64,000 nucleotides of DNA from Siphonodentalium dalli (taxonomy: Eukaryota; Mollusca; Scaphopoda; Gadilida; Siphonodentaliidae), in assembly GCA_032622095.1 (NCBI GenBank), contig CP136063.1, positions 87,271,980-87,335,979 of the forward strand, given 5' to 3'. The notes under the pieces were generated by a model. The model was not told the DNA's origin, did no database searches, and saw only the letters and a list, made by a program, of their open reading frames with translations. Numbering within the stretch: the first letter of the stretch is position 1; every line of letters starts with the position of its first letter. Positions 11,791-26,900 of this stretch are shown here, one piece after another. A program made the translations under genes and the position numbers.

Positions 11791-11884
11791 TAATTATTAT
11801 TATGAATTTATGGTTGTCTTCCTTCTTCTTGAATGTCTTCTGCATATATAGATAATTGATACATACAAAATTCTTTAATTTTAG

Positions 11885-11963
11885 AGGTGCGACAGCAACA
11901 GTTTACAGAATAGAAGAAAAATCCACACTTACACCATGGGCATTAAAGTTGATGAACAAACGT
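11885..11963 (+). CDS. CAMK4: CaMKIV-like exon: glycine loop and catalytic lysine
   Basis: Starts with the last base of a split arginine codon, then GATATVYR (glycine loop), and ends after ALKLMNKR. The lysine in ALKLM is the ATP-anchoring residue. The donor is GTAAGT. The upstream partner exon must end in AG to complete Arg; none was found in the window. Confidence 0.85.
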
Positions 11964-14900
11964 GTAAGTATAGAGGCCATTGCGCTGAGATTTATAATTA
12001 TACATATACATGTATAATGTATAGATGTATATGTACCGGTAGATGTTTTATTTACACAATAAATATTGTTACAACAATAAATGCGCACAATTCAAGGGTC
12101 AGTCAAATTTATTGTGAGGGAGTGCCATAGCCAGGATTTGGCTATCTACCTATCACCCCGTATTATATGAGAGCTCTTGGAGTACATCATACCATGAATC
12201 ACATCTCAGGTTGCATGCAGGGGTGTGGCTAGACCCGTAGAGATTATATTCAAAACCTGGGAATTGTTTATGTTCTGACAGGGAACTTTATAACATTGAA
12301 TAAATAATGCAAATAATATATTTCTTAGTTAATTCTGTTCTGTAATAATGTATTTTAAAGTAAATGAAGGTCCCAGCTCCAGATTGTATGATTTAGACAA
12401 ACTTATGTTAACTGTTGTCGCTTGGTGCTTCTTACAATAATCACAATTTCCCTCGGGTAATCATTAAAATGTTTATCATGAAATCGACTTGCGAACAAAA
12501 GTCAATTAACATGTGTGATCTTGAGTTGGGACCTTTACCTACTGTGAAATATATTATTATGCAAAAAGAATTATCTTAGACATATATTATCTGCGTTATT
12601 TTTCAATGTTATAAAATTCCTTGTCAGAACTTAAAAAAATTCCCATATTTTGAACTTGCGGAATATGATCTCTACCGACAGAGCAGAGATTTATGGCATA
12701 ATCTTGTGATTCATGTCTCTGAGCAGTTATTAACCCTTCCATGACTGGAGCTTCCTGAAATTTTACAAAAACTCTGTGCCAATGCATTCTGCTATAATAT
12801 GTGAGTCTCCCGTAGGGAGTCTCGATTATATAAGAGAATACATCTAAATCATTTGGCACGCCCTGCAGGCCACATCCATCATCCGATCTTCACCAAACTT
12901 CATATGGAACTTCAGGGTGACCTCTAGATGGGAGCTTACCATTTTCTAACAATTGATTTCTTATTTGGATCCATCGGCATGTTCGGGATCACCTCTAGAT
13001 GGGAGCTATTGAATTTGAATGATATCCAATAGCTGGCAGCTATCTTATATTTGACTTTTTGCATCACTAAATCCTTTGGCACACCCTACTGGCCACATTC
13101 CTCATTCGATCATTACCAAACTTTATATGGATCCTCGGTGTAACCTCTCTCATTTCTGTTAAAAAACATATCTGCCAGTGGCCATTTTGGATTTTACTCT
13201 TTGTATGACTAAATCTTTTAGCATACCCTACAGGTCACATCTCTCATCACCAAATGTCATATGGATTTTCAGAGTGTCCTCTGGATGGGAACTCCCCATT
13301 TTTTCCTAATTCTGTTAAAAAACATGGCTGCCAGTGGCCATCTTGGATTTTACTCTTTCTATGACTAAATCCGTTTAATAGGACACCCTGCAGGTCACAT
13401 CTCTAATCCGATTGTCACCAAACTTTTTCATATTGATCTTCGGTTGACCTCTAGATGGTAGCTACTATTTTTTCTGAATTCTGTTAAAAAACATGGCTGC
13501 CAGTGGCCATCTTGGATTTTACTCTTTTTATGACTAAATCTTTTAGCACACCCAACATGTCACATCTCTCATCACCAAACTTCATATGGATCTTTGGAGT
13601 GTTCTCTGGGAGCTTACCATTTTTTCCAAATTCTGTTAAAAACATGGCTGCCATTGGCCATCTTGTATTTTACTCTTTGTATGACTAAATCCATTGGGTG
13701 TTTAGTATTACATAGACATACCAGCATTCTGCATTCCCTATCTCTCCATTAACTGTAATATTTGACAATAGCCCTGATCCAAGTTGAGCTTCAGTGTCAT
13801 TGACACTTTCATTGAACTTATAATCTAAACATTTCCCACCAATGGATATGAATCCCCCTCTCTTCGTGTCTGTCATCTGCTCATCATACGCCCACTCTCG
13901 AAGAGAATGGGGAGTATACTGGATTGACCTCGTCTGTCCATCCATCCTTCCATCTGTCCATCCGGACATATATCCCTCTCCTTTTTTCCATCCGTCCATC
14001 TGTCCGGGCAGATATTTCAAACACCAGTTGTCGGTTCTGCATGAAATTTGGTATGGATGGTCAGTACTATGAGGCCATTCAACCGAGTGTTCAATCATTT
14101 TTTCTAGATTTATTCATCTTTGTTTATCTGGAAATGTTTTTTTTTGTCCATCTGAGCAGATATCTCCACTTTCGCTGGATGAATCTCAATGAAATTTGGT
14201 CTGGATGTTCACTACTATGAGGGCATTCAATGGAGTGTTGAATTGTTTTTTTTCTGGATTTTCCGTTTTAGTGTTATTCATCTTATCTTTATCTGGAAAT
14301 ATTGTTTTCTTTTTGTCCGTCCGAGCTGATATCTCCACCACCGGTGGACGCATCTCAATGAAATTTGGTATGGATGTTCACTACTATGAGGGCAATATAT
14401 TGAGTGTTCAATCATTTTTTCCGTTCTAGAGTTATTCAACTTTGTAGATTTGGAAGTGTTGGATTTTTGTTCGTATCTCCACCACCGGTTGACTGATATC
14501 AATGAAATTTGGTGTTCACTATTATGATGGCAATCAATTGAGTGTTCAATCATTTTGTTCATGTTTTTCATTTACAGTTATTTATCTTTATGTATATGAA
14601 AATGTTGGGTTTTTTTTCCCTGTCCAAGCAGACATCTCACCCACTTTATTGGTTCAAATTTGCCTCCGTGGGAGTATGCCAGCACTGCCGGTGCAATCTA
14701 TTGAACACCCCTCCAGATGATTAATAGACCATTTCAATGTATACTTTTATAACTGAATGGGAGAATCCATTTACCGGTATTAAAGAACAGGTTTTAAATA
14801 TCATTTTTATGTTTTCTGCAGGATATCAAGAAGAAGTCTGTAGATGCCGAGATAGGTGTATTGCTCAAAATTGAACACCCTAATATAGTAAGTGTGAAAA

Positions 14901-17900
14901 CAGTGCTCCCAAACTGCGGAGTGATGCTCTCGAGGATAAAACAGTAGTAGAAGGCTTGTCTATCTGTTTCTATTAAGAATTGAATGTAGTTTGAATGTAT
15001 AGCACTGTGACTCACAGTTCACACACTAAAAGTTCTCCAACAGCCACAGCAACATACCCTTCATTCATTTGTGGTCCCCCGACATTCTGTCGGACCCTTG
15101 TCCGACCGTTCGTGCGTGTGTCCATGTGTTTGTCTGTGCGTCCGGAACTTTGTCCAGTCAATTTTTCTGTGATTTCGAGGTCAGTCCGACTCATTTTGAA
15201 GGAGTTATTGCCCTTTTTCGACATAGAATTGTACATCCTGGGACGCATCTTTTGTCTGAGCCTGTATTCCGTCATTTTCCAGTCAATTTTTTTAAAACTT
15301 GGCACAGACATCAACCAGTATGGAAACCTGCGATTTTGAGTTTAGTCGGAGTCATTTTAGTGGAGTTCTTGCCATATTTCGACATAGAATCATACTTCCT
15401 GGGATGCATCTTTTTAAAATTAGAATTTTGTTGATTTTCCAATTTGAGATTAAATTTCAACTTTTTAAGAGTTTTTTTTAGATTTGGTTATTTGTATGCA
15501 GCTCAATTATTTGGCAATGCACAAGTATTGTATCCACGTAAAACATTTCTAAAAAGCACACATTACAAACGAAGCCGACACTGGCCGAGCGGCCTTTTAT
15601 TTTATTTATATAGCTTTTCCTTATTAATTTTTATTGGCACATAATAAAGCCAATCACTGAACAGGATTTAGTGTAACACACACGGGCTATGTAAATATAA
15701 TCCAAACAATCAGATCAGAGGTAATGCATGGCTAATGAAATCTTGTTATTATTATTATGGCTATCATGCTAATGGACTTTGATTACCAGTATGGGTGGAT
15801 ATTCTTAACGGGGATGTCAAGTGAAGAATTTTGAATGGGGATTTCCACAAATCTGTGGAGCAAAAGTTACAGAGTTGCACATACTTCTGAGTGTGACTTG
15901 ATGTGGTATGGAAACAACAGGTATTTATCTGTTTATCTGTATATCTATTTATATATACGTAATATACGTATTATGGTACATGAAAATACCAAAGAAGTTA
16001 AGTAGTGGGTGGGGGAGATGTAAATATAGAGTATATATATTTCCTGATTATAAGGTTGTAATTACCAGGTCATGAACATCCTGAATTCCACTATTATAGT
16101 AGTATTCAACTATTATAGTGGTATATGACAATTATCATTTTGTGAATTTGATAAAAGAGGGATAATCCAAAATAGTATTTCACACAAATTATTCGAAATC
16201 AGTGTAACACTAAATCGGTATAATACATATATTTTGTCAAGGAGAATGATTAATCATGACGGCACACGATAAGCAACTCAATTACATGTTACGATGTAGC
16301 ATTCAAATAGTTTAAATGTTGTTATGAAGGAGCGATTGAGTCATCCCGTTATTGTCATTTCTGATTTAGAAATTAAGGCATATATCAGTAATAATATTGA
16401 ATAACAAAGCTGGTGCAAAAGATTGCAAAACGAAATTTGTTGGAAGACTGTTCATTTGCTGCGATATTGTTAAGAGTGAAATTTGTCTGTGTGCACACTG
16501 GTATGCACCATCTTCTATTCCTGATACAAATAAAGGAAACACAAATATGACCATATACCACTATAATAGTGGAATTCAGGCTATGCTTGACCTGATTACT
16601 CATTATTATGGTTTTATAAATGGTGATGTTGGGGTGTAACAGGACTTATCCATTCTGACTTCTCCCTGATAACAGCCCATTTCTCCCTAATAAGCAAATA
16701 GAGAGAAATGACTTCTCCCAATTTGAAAGTTCTAGGCTGGTCCCTGTGCACATCAAGTATATTGCATCATTTACATTAACTTATCATCAACAGATAAGCT
16801 ACAAAGAAGTCTTTGAAACAAAAGATGAGATCTTCATAGTTTTAGAGCTGGTGAATGGTCAAGAGCTATTCGATAGGTAAGTTAAAGGTACGGTTGGCCT
16901 TGGCGGTGGGTATCCTGTGAAATATTTCCACCCATCAAAATCTGCCACAAACAGAAAGAACATCAAAATGTAGACAGACTTTGTCCGTATACAAATAAGA
17001 AATATCGCATAAACAGTATGTTATTGTCATTTGTTTGACCATTGTTATGTAAACAAAAGCATAAAAAGTTACTTTTCTGGTGTTTGTTTATATTATGATG
17101 GTAAACATAAAGAGCGTTCTTTGTTGCTGAATTCCTGATATGGAACTAATAAAGAGCGTTTATATCATTTGTGTGTGATTAGCCAGTGACACTGTGCTGT
17201 CTTCTGTAACACAATCAGGCTCTTGCTTATGTAAAATATAGTAAGTCTTTATGATAGCATGCTGTTTACGCGATGGTCATGGTATATATATATGAACCAA
17301 ACTGTATGCGTTTTAATGTTTTTCTGTTTGCGGTGTTTGGAACAAATATGAATATTTTCGACAATTAAGGCCAACCGTGCCTTTAAATATTTTTTTCAGA
17401 ATCTTGATTTTGAGGTGAGCTATTTCTGTGCACAATCGATCTGGCAATTTTTATCACTTGCGAGTTTGTAGCCTTGGCTGTATCAAGAGAGCAATATATA
17501 TCTGATGAGCAAAATGTGATACACGGATGGAATTTTCAGTTAAATAAGGCCTAAAAAATAGACCTTTGTTTCTGCTAATCCATCCAACCCTATCTTGAAC
17601 TACCGAATCTACACATTTTATTTTGAATTCGGAACTTAAAAAAAATAATTTAAGTTTAAGTCTATTACAAATGTCTTTTGAGGAACTAAAGACTGTTGTG
17701 CATCATATATAAAATCATGTAGTTTAATTAATATAGTTAAAACAACATAATGTGTTTGATATGACTTTGATTTTCCCATGTGACTACGTCCCTACTTCAT
17801 TTTAAAACTTGGTTATCCCAAATAAAGGCAAATTGTTTGTAAAATAGTTTATTGTGTCTATACATTTTATCTACCAGCCTGTTGGTGCTTGGGGGTTTAA

Positions 17901-20900
17901 AGTTGGGGTGGGCATTATATTGTTGAAATAATTGTTATTTGGTTATTGCCATTTGTTAAATGTAGATTGATTTGTGTTCATTCAATTTATCTATATTTAG
18001 GCTCCAGACCAGAGGAACATATTCTGAGAAGGATGCTGCTAACATCATCAGGCAGACTCTTGATGCTGTCGAGGTGAGGTCTAAAAAAATTGTGTTTAGG
18101 GTATCCCTAACTACTCTAAAACCTAAACTTTAAAAAAAAAACAATTCCTCCAAATTCATAAATTATGCAATAAAATCTACATAAGATTATTCTAAGATTC
18201 TTCATTCTATAGTGAATCACCAGTGAATGCAGCTATAAGAGTTTAATTGGTGAGGATTACAATGCTAACCACACATGCGTCTACCGGTATTTACTGAACA
18301 ACAAGTGTTGACTTCATATTTTCATACATACCGGTAATATCCTTTAAATATAATTTTCAGGAAAAAGATATGTTTCATTTGCTAACACATTAGGATTGGG
18401 ATATTAGTTGAATTTAGTTCCATTTATAAGTTAAAATAAATACCCCTTTGAATGACTGTCTGTTGTGTTTGCACCCTCAGCACTCAATGTCACTCACTCA
18501 CTAACTTTAAAATATATATGAGTTAAATCCTCATATGATAATTTTCTTAGGCCTATTTGGCTTATACATGTATCTAGTCAAGCCTGAGTTTAGTGTGCCT
18601 GTCATTTGCAGAATGAGGTTCTCAGAGGGTGAATTTAGTTATGGAATCCCACAAAGCAGGCTAGCATCACCAAATTTACCCTCTTGGGACCTCACTCTGC
18701 ATGGCCTCATCTGCTATGGGAGACATAGACTCAGATTGAAGTTCCCAAATGGTGAATATTGTGATGTACACAGGGGCGCCGGAAGCATCCAAGGGCAGGG
18801 GGGGGGCAGAGCCTACAAAATGGGCACTTTTCCGCAAAAAAGGGCTTTTTCTCCGCAAACTCGGGAAAATAACCATAAATTCATTGTGGCAAAAATCCCT
18901 ATTTTAATGGTATTTGTCGGTTTTTATGGCAGTTTTGTGATAAAATTGACAAAAAATTAATATTCCTTGTGAAATTGGTGGTATTTGGACGAAAAAAGTC
19001 GCATTTTGCTATAAAAACACGAGATTAAACACACAAAAAGCATTTTCTGTCTCCAGAAAAAGGGAAAGTCCTGCCCCCGCTCGCCCCCCCTTGGTCAAGG
19101 GCAGGGGGGTCAGCTGCCCCCTCTGCCCCCCTCTTCCGGCGCCCCTGGATGTACACCCATTGGGAACCTCAATTAGGAAATGTTTTGTCTGCCAATTTGG
19201 AGGGTATAGAGAAACTAAACTAAAAAGAAATAGAATCTATGTGAAGAACTTTCTATAGAAATTTGAAAATAAAGAAACTTTCCAGAAAAGATGAGGCCTA
19301 AGCAGACTGAGGTCTCAAGAGGGTGAATTTAGTGAAGCTAGACCGCTATGCAGGATAGCATCACTAAATTCACCCTCTGGGGACCTCATTCTGCAAATTG
19401 TTGTGGGTTTTGCTTTAATGTTCTGTTTTAGTGCAACAGTAATGGGATGGTGTAACCTAAACTTAAAAATCTTGAATTGAATGGGATTTCATAAATGCTT
19501 TTAGTTATAAACATCATGGGGTCATACTTTATTTAGTTTTTTCTTTTTTACAGTTTCTCCACAAAAACGGCGTAGTTCACAGAGATTTAAAGGTAATATT
19601 GTATATAAGATATTTCAAAGGAACTAAATGGCAGCTTTCTGAATGATGAAGACATCTCAAGGACTTTGTAGACTGACTGAATTATAAGAAAATGGAACAT
19701 CATTGACAATCAAGTGACGCGTTGTGAGCATTTGTGATGAAAGTGCTATATTCAAGACTAAAACAGTGCTGTAATTGGATGCCTTGTGTCATGCATTTAC
19801 TTGGCCATTCTGTCATTTACAGTCACAAAGAGAGTGACAGAGATGCTGGAAATGGATCCAGCCTGTCAACAAGCCTTGAAATAGTGTGTCTGACGTTTGA
19901 AAATGAGGTCCTGAGCACAGTGGGCTATCATCACCGAATTCACCCTCATTCTGCTTAGGCCTCAACTGCTATGGGAGACCTAGGATCAGATTTAAGTTCC
20001 CCAGTTGAAGTTGGTGATGTTCACCAATTAGTCATCTCGTTAATGCATTTTGTCTTCTGCAAATTAGGGGATATACAAACCGAATATAAGGGAAAAAGTA
20101 ACTAAAACAATGTTAATATGGGACTATAGATACTTCCCAGAAGACTAGGCCTAAAGCAAAATGAGGTTCCCAGAGGGTGAATTTTGTGATGCTAGCCCAC
20201 GGCGCAGGATAGCGTCACTAAACTCACAATCTGGGGACCTCATTCTGCAAATGATGAAGTCCAAGAAATGTGGGTTGAAGGGAATCCCATCAATACAGAA
20301 ATGGAATTGACTTATGTAATTATGGAGATGTAAATTTGATAAGATTTGCTCTTTAAAGAGGCTGTGTAGAGCCATGAGGTGCTATTATATGAGTCACATG
20401 GGCGAATTTGCTACTACTCCCTATTTTTGTCCCAAGGATAAATGATTTCTCTCTCATACATTCTGTTCAGTACTTACTCATTATAATTATATTTATAAAG
20501 GGACTCTGGAAATAGTGTGTCTGACATTTGCAGAATGACGTCCCCAGAGGGTGAATTCAGTGATGCTACCCTGCATGTTGGTTAGCATCACCAAATTCAG
20601 CTGAGCTGGGGACCTCATTCTGCTTTGGCCTCATCTTCTGGGAAGTATCTATAGTTTCCACTTAACATTGTTTTTAGTTACTTTTTCCCCTTCTGTTCAG
20701 TTCTATATCACCTAATTTTCAGAAGATAAAATTCATAATCGAATGGACTAATGGGTGAACAAAACCAACTTCAACTGGGGAACTTCAATTTGATCCGAGG
20801 TTTCCCATAGCAGTTGAGTCCTAATCAGATTGAGGTTCCCAGACGGTGAATTTGATGATGCTAGCCCACTAAATTTACCCTCTGGGAACCTCTGGGGATT

Positions 20901-23900
20901 TGCCTCAAAGATCTATGCAATGATGTTTCAACAGCTTGCATTGTTCGTGTCACAATTCTGGCCCAATATTGAGCAACAAGTGAATCGAAGTGATGTCTGA
21001 GTGTTATAATTCTGTTTATATTCCACACTCGTTACTGTGAAGCACATGTATTCAACTGAATCATAGTCATTTGATTTGTATACCACACATTGAATACAGA
21101 CCGGAACTAATTCATGTTGATGTAGCCAGTAGCGATAACATACATTATGTCAATGATCTGCTTTCAGTGGTGATACAAAATAAACAGTTTTTTAACAAAC
21201 TTAACCCTTTGAGTGCCAGGGGCCGATATCATCGGCCCTAAACCTACAAAATAAGTCTGTTAAAGAATATAAGAATAAATTATTAAAATTGTAAAAAATT
21301 GCAACAACAAAATTGTTAGGCCAATGCATTCTCTTATATATGCGAGGCGACCTATGGTCGACTCGCATATATAAGAGAATGCATTGGCACAGGGTATATG
21401 GGTTGATACAAAAATCGACCTGGCACTCAAAGGGTTAAATCATGGTAGTTATAGTATCAATTAAACTTCCAATCAATGAGCTAGCTGTCTCATTTTATAA
21501 CATGTGTTAACATATGAATGAGTGATGTGATAACATAAGTGTGAGGGCTAATTTCTTTTATCTTGAACCTTCAGCAATAAACAATGGACCCAAAATGATA
21601 GAGGATTTTTAGAACGAAGAAGTAATATCAGTCATACAGGAATTAGAGATTTTATGCAATGGATAACCAGAAAATTGCAACTTAAATTCATGGAAATTTG
21701 CTTTTGTCATACTTAGTCCAGAAAAACCTTTAGCAATTTCATTTTCACACATTATTCTTCCATACAGGCAGAGAATCTGCTGTACAAAGATCTATCAGAG
21801 GATTCTTTGCTTAAAATTGGTGAGTTAAATTACAATATGTTTTAGACGGCCATAGCACTTGACGTTCAATGCTTCCTGAGCACTTTTCCCTCACAGGGTA
21901 TTATCTATGGATTGACGTAGGTTTTGAGTATAGTAGTTTATTAGCCGCTGGAATCCAAATACGAACAATTGGGCTTGCTATCCGCTACATATATTTTGTT
22001 GTATTTAGTTTATTATAGACTGAAATCTTACTTCTGTCCAATACAATGTTATTGAATTTGAACCCAACATGATGCAGAGGACAGACAGACAAGGAGTCTT
22101 ATTCATGTTAAGCTGTTTTTTTATTTTGTCGAAAAGCTCTAATTTTTTCCATGGCTTCTGGTTTGTGTATTTATTTCTGTACCAATCCAAATATGAATAA
22201 ATGCGCTTGCTATCTGTTTCATACATTTTGTTGAATTTAGTTGTTGAATCTTAGAATGAAATCTTACATCTGTCCAAAACAATGTTATAGATATAATATA
22301 AACCCTTTCCATACTAAATACTCATTGACAAGTAGTTCCCTTAGGAAATGTTCGGATAATAAGTTCAACTTGAACTTATTATCTTAACATTTCCCACCAA
22401 TTAATAGGAATATTCTGCTCTTTTATTATCTGTTGACTGCTTTTATTTCATGAACATCCCGCTAAGATTCGCACTCGTCCCTCTTGCTTATGATGGGTGT
22501 AAACATCGATTCAATGTTGGATCTATTTGAAAGTTTACTTAGAGCCTGTCCTGTTACCATTAAATTATGGGCATGTGAAAGTGTAACTGGACATATGTCG
22601 GCATTTTGTTTGAGACAACCCCAACTTATGATTATCTTATGAGTTGCATGAGTAAATAAGTGCTCTCGCTGTGTTTTACTCATGGGAAGGACTGAATAGA
22701 CCATTCCCATGTATACTTTTATATCTGAATGGGAAAGCCATTCTTTAGAAAGGGTTAAATGGCAAATTGTTTCTCATTGAGATAATATCGCAAAACACAA
22801 ACTTCTAACTTCTAATCTTGTTCATATATAGAGGATCTACAACGAGTTCCCAGTTTTTAGCGGAATTTACAAAACGAGCCTTTGGCGAGGTGCAGACCTA
22901 ATTTAATGGACTCGTTTTGTAAATTCAGCTATAAACTGGGGACGAATTGTCGATTCTATTTATTACATGATCTAGAACCTCAACAAAACATACTTAAATC
23001 TACAAATAGGACGTGAAACTAACATCAGCTTCTATAAGGCATCGATGAAGTTTCATGTAACTATGCGTTGTTAGCCCGCATAAAGAAATAGTCCCAGATA
23101 AATAAAGACTCTTAGGCATATTAAATGGCATATATTTAATGACATAACTTTTCAAACTCTTCATTCATTATAGTTTGTTAGAAAAATATTGGAAGCCATA
23201 GTATTTTGTAGTATTAGAACGGAATGTAAACAGACGACAAACCGGAAGTCAGAGGTCACCCAGCACTATTTCCTGTTATGCAGCGAACATTTAATATCAC
23301 AATTTATAGAACAGGTTTATTGAATGGAATAAGGGTAGGATCATGTAATAAATGAAAGTATTTACAATATACATATTTGTCTGAATGATCGTCATAATTT
23401 TGGTTTTAATTTTGTCATTTTAGCCGATTTTGGGCTTTCTAAGATATTAGGCCCTGACATCCAAATGATGACTGAATGTGGGACAGAAGGTTATTGTGGT
23501 GAGTAATAATAATAATTGTTACATCTATTGGGAGCTCCGTAGTTTTCAGAGGTTAGTGTGTTAACTTGTAGCACTGTCAAAGGTTTGAACAGTTTCAGTT
23601 ATGTAAATTATGAGGGAAAATTACGAGCACATCTACTTTTTATACTTCACAGTAGTTGTGAATGTTCAAATATTACCGAGAAAAATTCATTGACCGTTTT
23701 GAAGTAAAAATTACTATTCGTTATTTCAAAGTCGAATCAAATTTGAATCGAATGTCGAGGTCAAATCGAATAACAAAATAATATCGAATATTCGCAGGGA
23801 CCTAAAAGTAAAATGCAAGATGACCACTGACGGCCATGTTTTCCCAACAAAATTTGGAAAAACTTTGTGGCTCCCATCTAGTGGTCACGCAAAATATCCA

Positions 23901-26900
23901 TTTTTTTTTTCCATAGCGATGGCTCTCATCTAGAGGTTATCCTAAACATGCCTGTAAATTTTCAAAAACAGTAAATGCGGGCTGCAGGGTGTACTGATAG
24001 ATTCAAATTTGAAATCCAATATGGCTGCTGATGGCCATGTTTTTTCACAAATTTCGGAAAAGATTGATGGCTCCCATCTAGAGGTCAGCCCCAAGTTCTA
24101 TATGAAGTTTGGTAATAATCGGATGAGGGAGGTGGCCTGTAGGGTGTGCCAAAGAATTTAGTCATACATGGAATAAAATCCAAGATGGTCGCTGGCGGCC
24201 ATGATTTTCAAAGAAATTCGGAAAAACAGTGATGGCTCCCATCTAGAGGTCACCCCAATGATCCATATGAAGTTTCGTGATGTTCAGATGAGGGATGTGA
24301 TCTGCAGGTTGTGCCCAAGTATTTAGTCATGCAAAGAGTAAAATCCCAGATGGCTGCCAGCAGCCATGTTTTATGACTGAATGACCCCAAAATAACTCAT
24401 TCCCATTTACAAGTCAATGTTAACATCCATGTCAAATTTCATGATGATCAGTCTGGGCTGTAACCTGTGCTAATGGATTGAATTTTGAAATCCAAGATGG
24501 CCGCTGGTGGCCATGTTTTTTTGCCAAATGACCCCAAAATGGCTCATTCCCATCTACATGTCAATGTCCACAGCCATGACAAATTTCATAATGATCCCAG
24601 CAAAGGTACGACTCGTAGCCCGTGCCAAATGATTTAGTCATGTGAAGAGTAAAATCCAAGATGGCTGCCAGTGGCCATGTTGTATGGCCGAATTACCCCA
24701 AAATGACTCATTTCCCATCTACATGTCAATATTAATATTCACGACAAATTTCATGATGATCAGACGAACTGTCCAGCCTGTGCTAATGGATTGCATTTTG
24801 AAATCCAAGATGGCCAACAGCTGCCATGTATTTTGGCCGAATGACCCCAAAATGACTCGTTCCCATCTACATGTCAATGTCAACAATCATGACAAATTTC
24901 ATAATGATCCAACCAAAGGTATGACCTGTAGCCCATGCTAATGGAAATTGTTGAATGACACACACACATGGACGACAAATACCAACCCATGGCAATAGCT
25001 CAAACTTTACAAAGTAAAGTTGAGCTAATAAAACAGCAGAGTGAATGTTTGTTGTGCACAATAGATGATTATCTGTTGTGAATAAATTTTATTCGTGAAA
25101 GGTTGTTTGGTTCATATTCGCACATATACAAAATATTATACATGTAGAAATCATGTGAGTTTGGCCGAGATTGTCACATTCAAATGTTATACGACCATTT
25201 ACTGGCCATAAATTAATTGTTAAAAAATATAATCATTTAGGCTTATAATACATGTATGTAGTCTTTAATAGGCTGTGATTGCTTGGATTTTGCGCAGAAT
25301 AACAAACATGGCAAAATGATTTTAGCGTGATGCTAGCATTTATAAATATATGTACTAAGGATTAGTAAAGCCACAATATATGGATTCGCCGTAATTAGAG
25401 GGAATGTTGAATTACGCCATGTGATATCATTGAGTGCAACTGAGAAATTAAATGTGTTATATTGTACCATGGTTGATATACTAAATATATTAACAGCCTG
25501 ATTTTTTTTAGGGTTTCCTTCCCCTTTAACATTCAATTTGTAAATATTATGACGATGACTTTTGCAGCTCCTGAAGTAATGCAGGGCAGGGTTTACACTG
25601 AATCTGTGGATCTTTGGAGTGTAGGAGTTATTCTGTATATATTGTAAGTACAATAACACTGTCAAAATTTGAAGTGTAACCAGGGGAGTGGAAACATATT
25701 GCAGGAAAAGTTTTCATTTTTTTTTTGCATCCTGTTGAGGGAAATTAACATAACACTCCAGCATATTAAAGGCCCACTTAATTTTTGAGTCACCGATTGT
25801 TTTTTTTTACAGTGACTTGATTTACAGTTCTAATAACAATCTATGCCGTAAAATATGATTAAAATACTATAATTCATCACCATTTGAAACATCTGTGTCT
25901 CAGAAGATGCCCATAGAGAAATAGAAAACAGCTGAAATCATAGAAAGAGTACCCCCTTTTGGCTCCCAGAATGCAACAGAATGTATTTTCAATGGAAGGG
26001 GAATAACTCTTATCTTTAAGATCTAGAGTTATTCTCCCTCCATTGAAAAGAATACACTTTTTTACTACAATCTAGATGAAAAAAAAGAGTCGGTAACTCA
26101 ACAAAAACAACATGTTCACAGTTTATTACACTGGATAAGTTGATAATACAATGTTTTGGAGCTTCCTCTTTCAATTGGTATATAATATGCCATATATTTT
26201 ATATATGTGATCTGGGGGTTTGAAAATTAAGTGGACCTTTAATTTTGGCTCCCATATAAGTATATTCCAGCCACTGACCATCCTATACAGTTGGAAATAA
26301 AAAACAAAAAACTGATACCTCACTGATCTGAGAATTAAATTATCCGAGAAACAATTAATTAACTTTGGATGGCCTAAAATGACTAATTTATCCTGATTTA
26401 CCCTTAAAACATTAATTATTTGCTGATTTTTTTCCCATTAATTTGACCTCTTTGATTTCAGAAAGACATACCCAGTCATAATTGTGTAGATCATTTTGAA
26501 AATATTAATCAGTCTTGCAACTAGAATGTCATTTGCAAATTTTAGGCTATGCGGATATGAGCCATTCCATGGACAAGATGACAAAGAAATATTCCATAAA
26601 GTTCTCAAATGTGACTACAAATTCGATCCTGAATACTGGGACAAAATCAGTACTAATGCAAAAGTGAGTATCTTTAACACTCTCTTTATTAAACGGATTC
26701 TCCCATTCAGTTCTAAAAGTATATATTGGAATGGTCTATTACTAGTATTCATCTGGAGGGGTGTTCATATAAATTGAGTAGACGACAGACAGACAAAAAG
26801 ATACATAATACAAGTGCAAAATGATTCCTTTTCATCCGTCCATTTTCATATTTGGTTTCCAGATGATAACTTCAGTACAAGTCAAGTTTCATCCAAGCCT

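Noticed and set aside
13685-15314. Several 70-140 aa frames on both strands
   Set aside because: They run through tandem TGAAATTTGG and TCCG-rich repeats and show no conserved motif.
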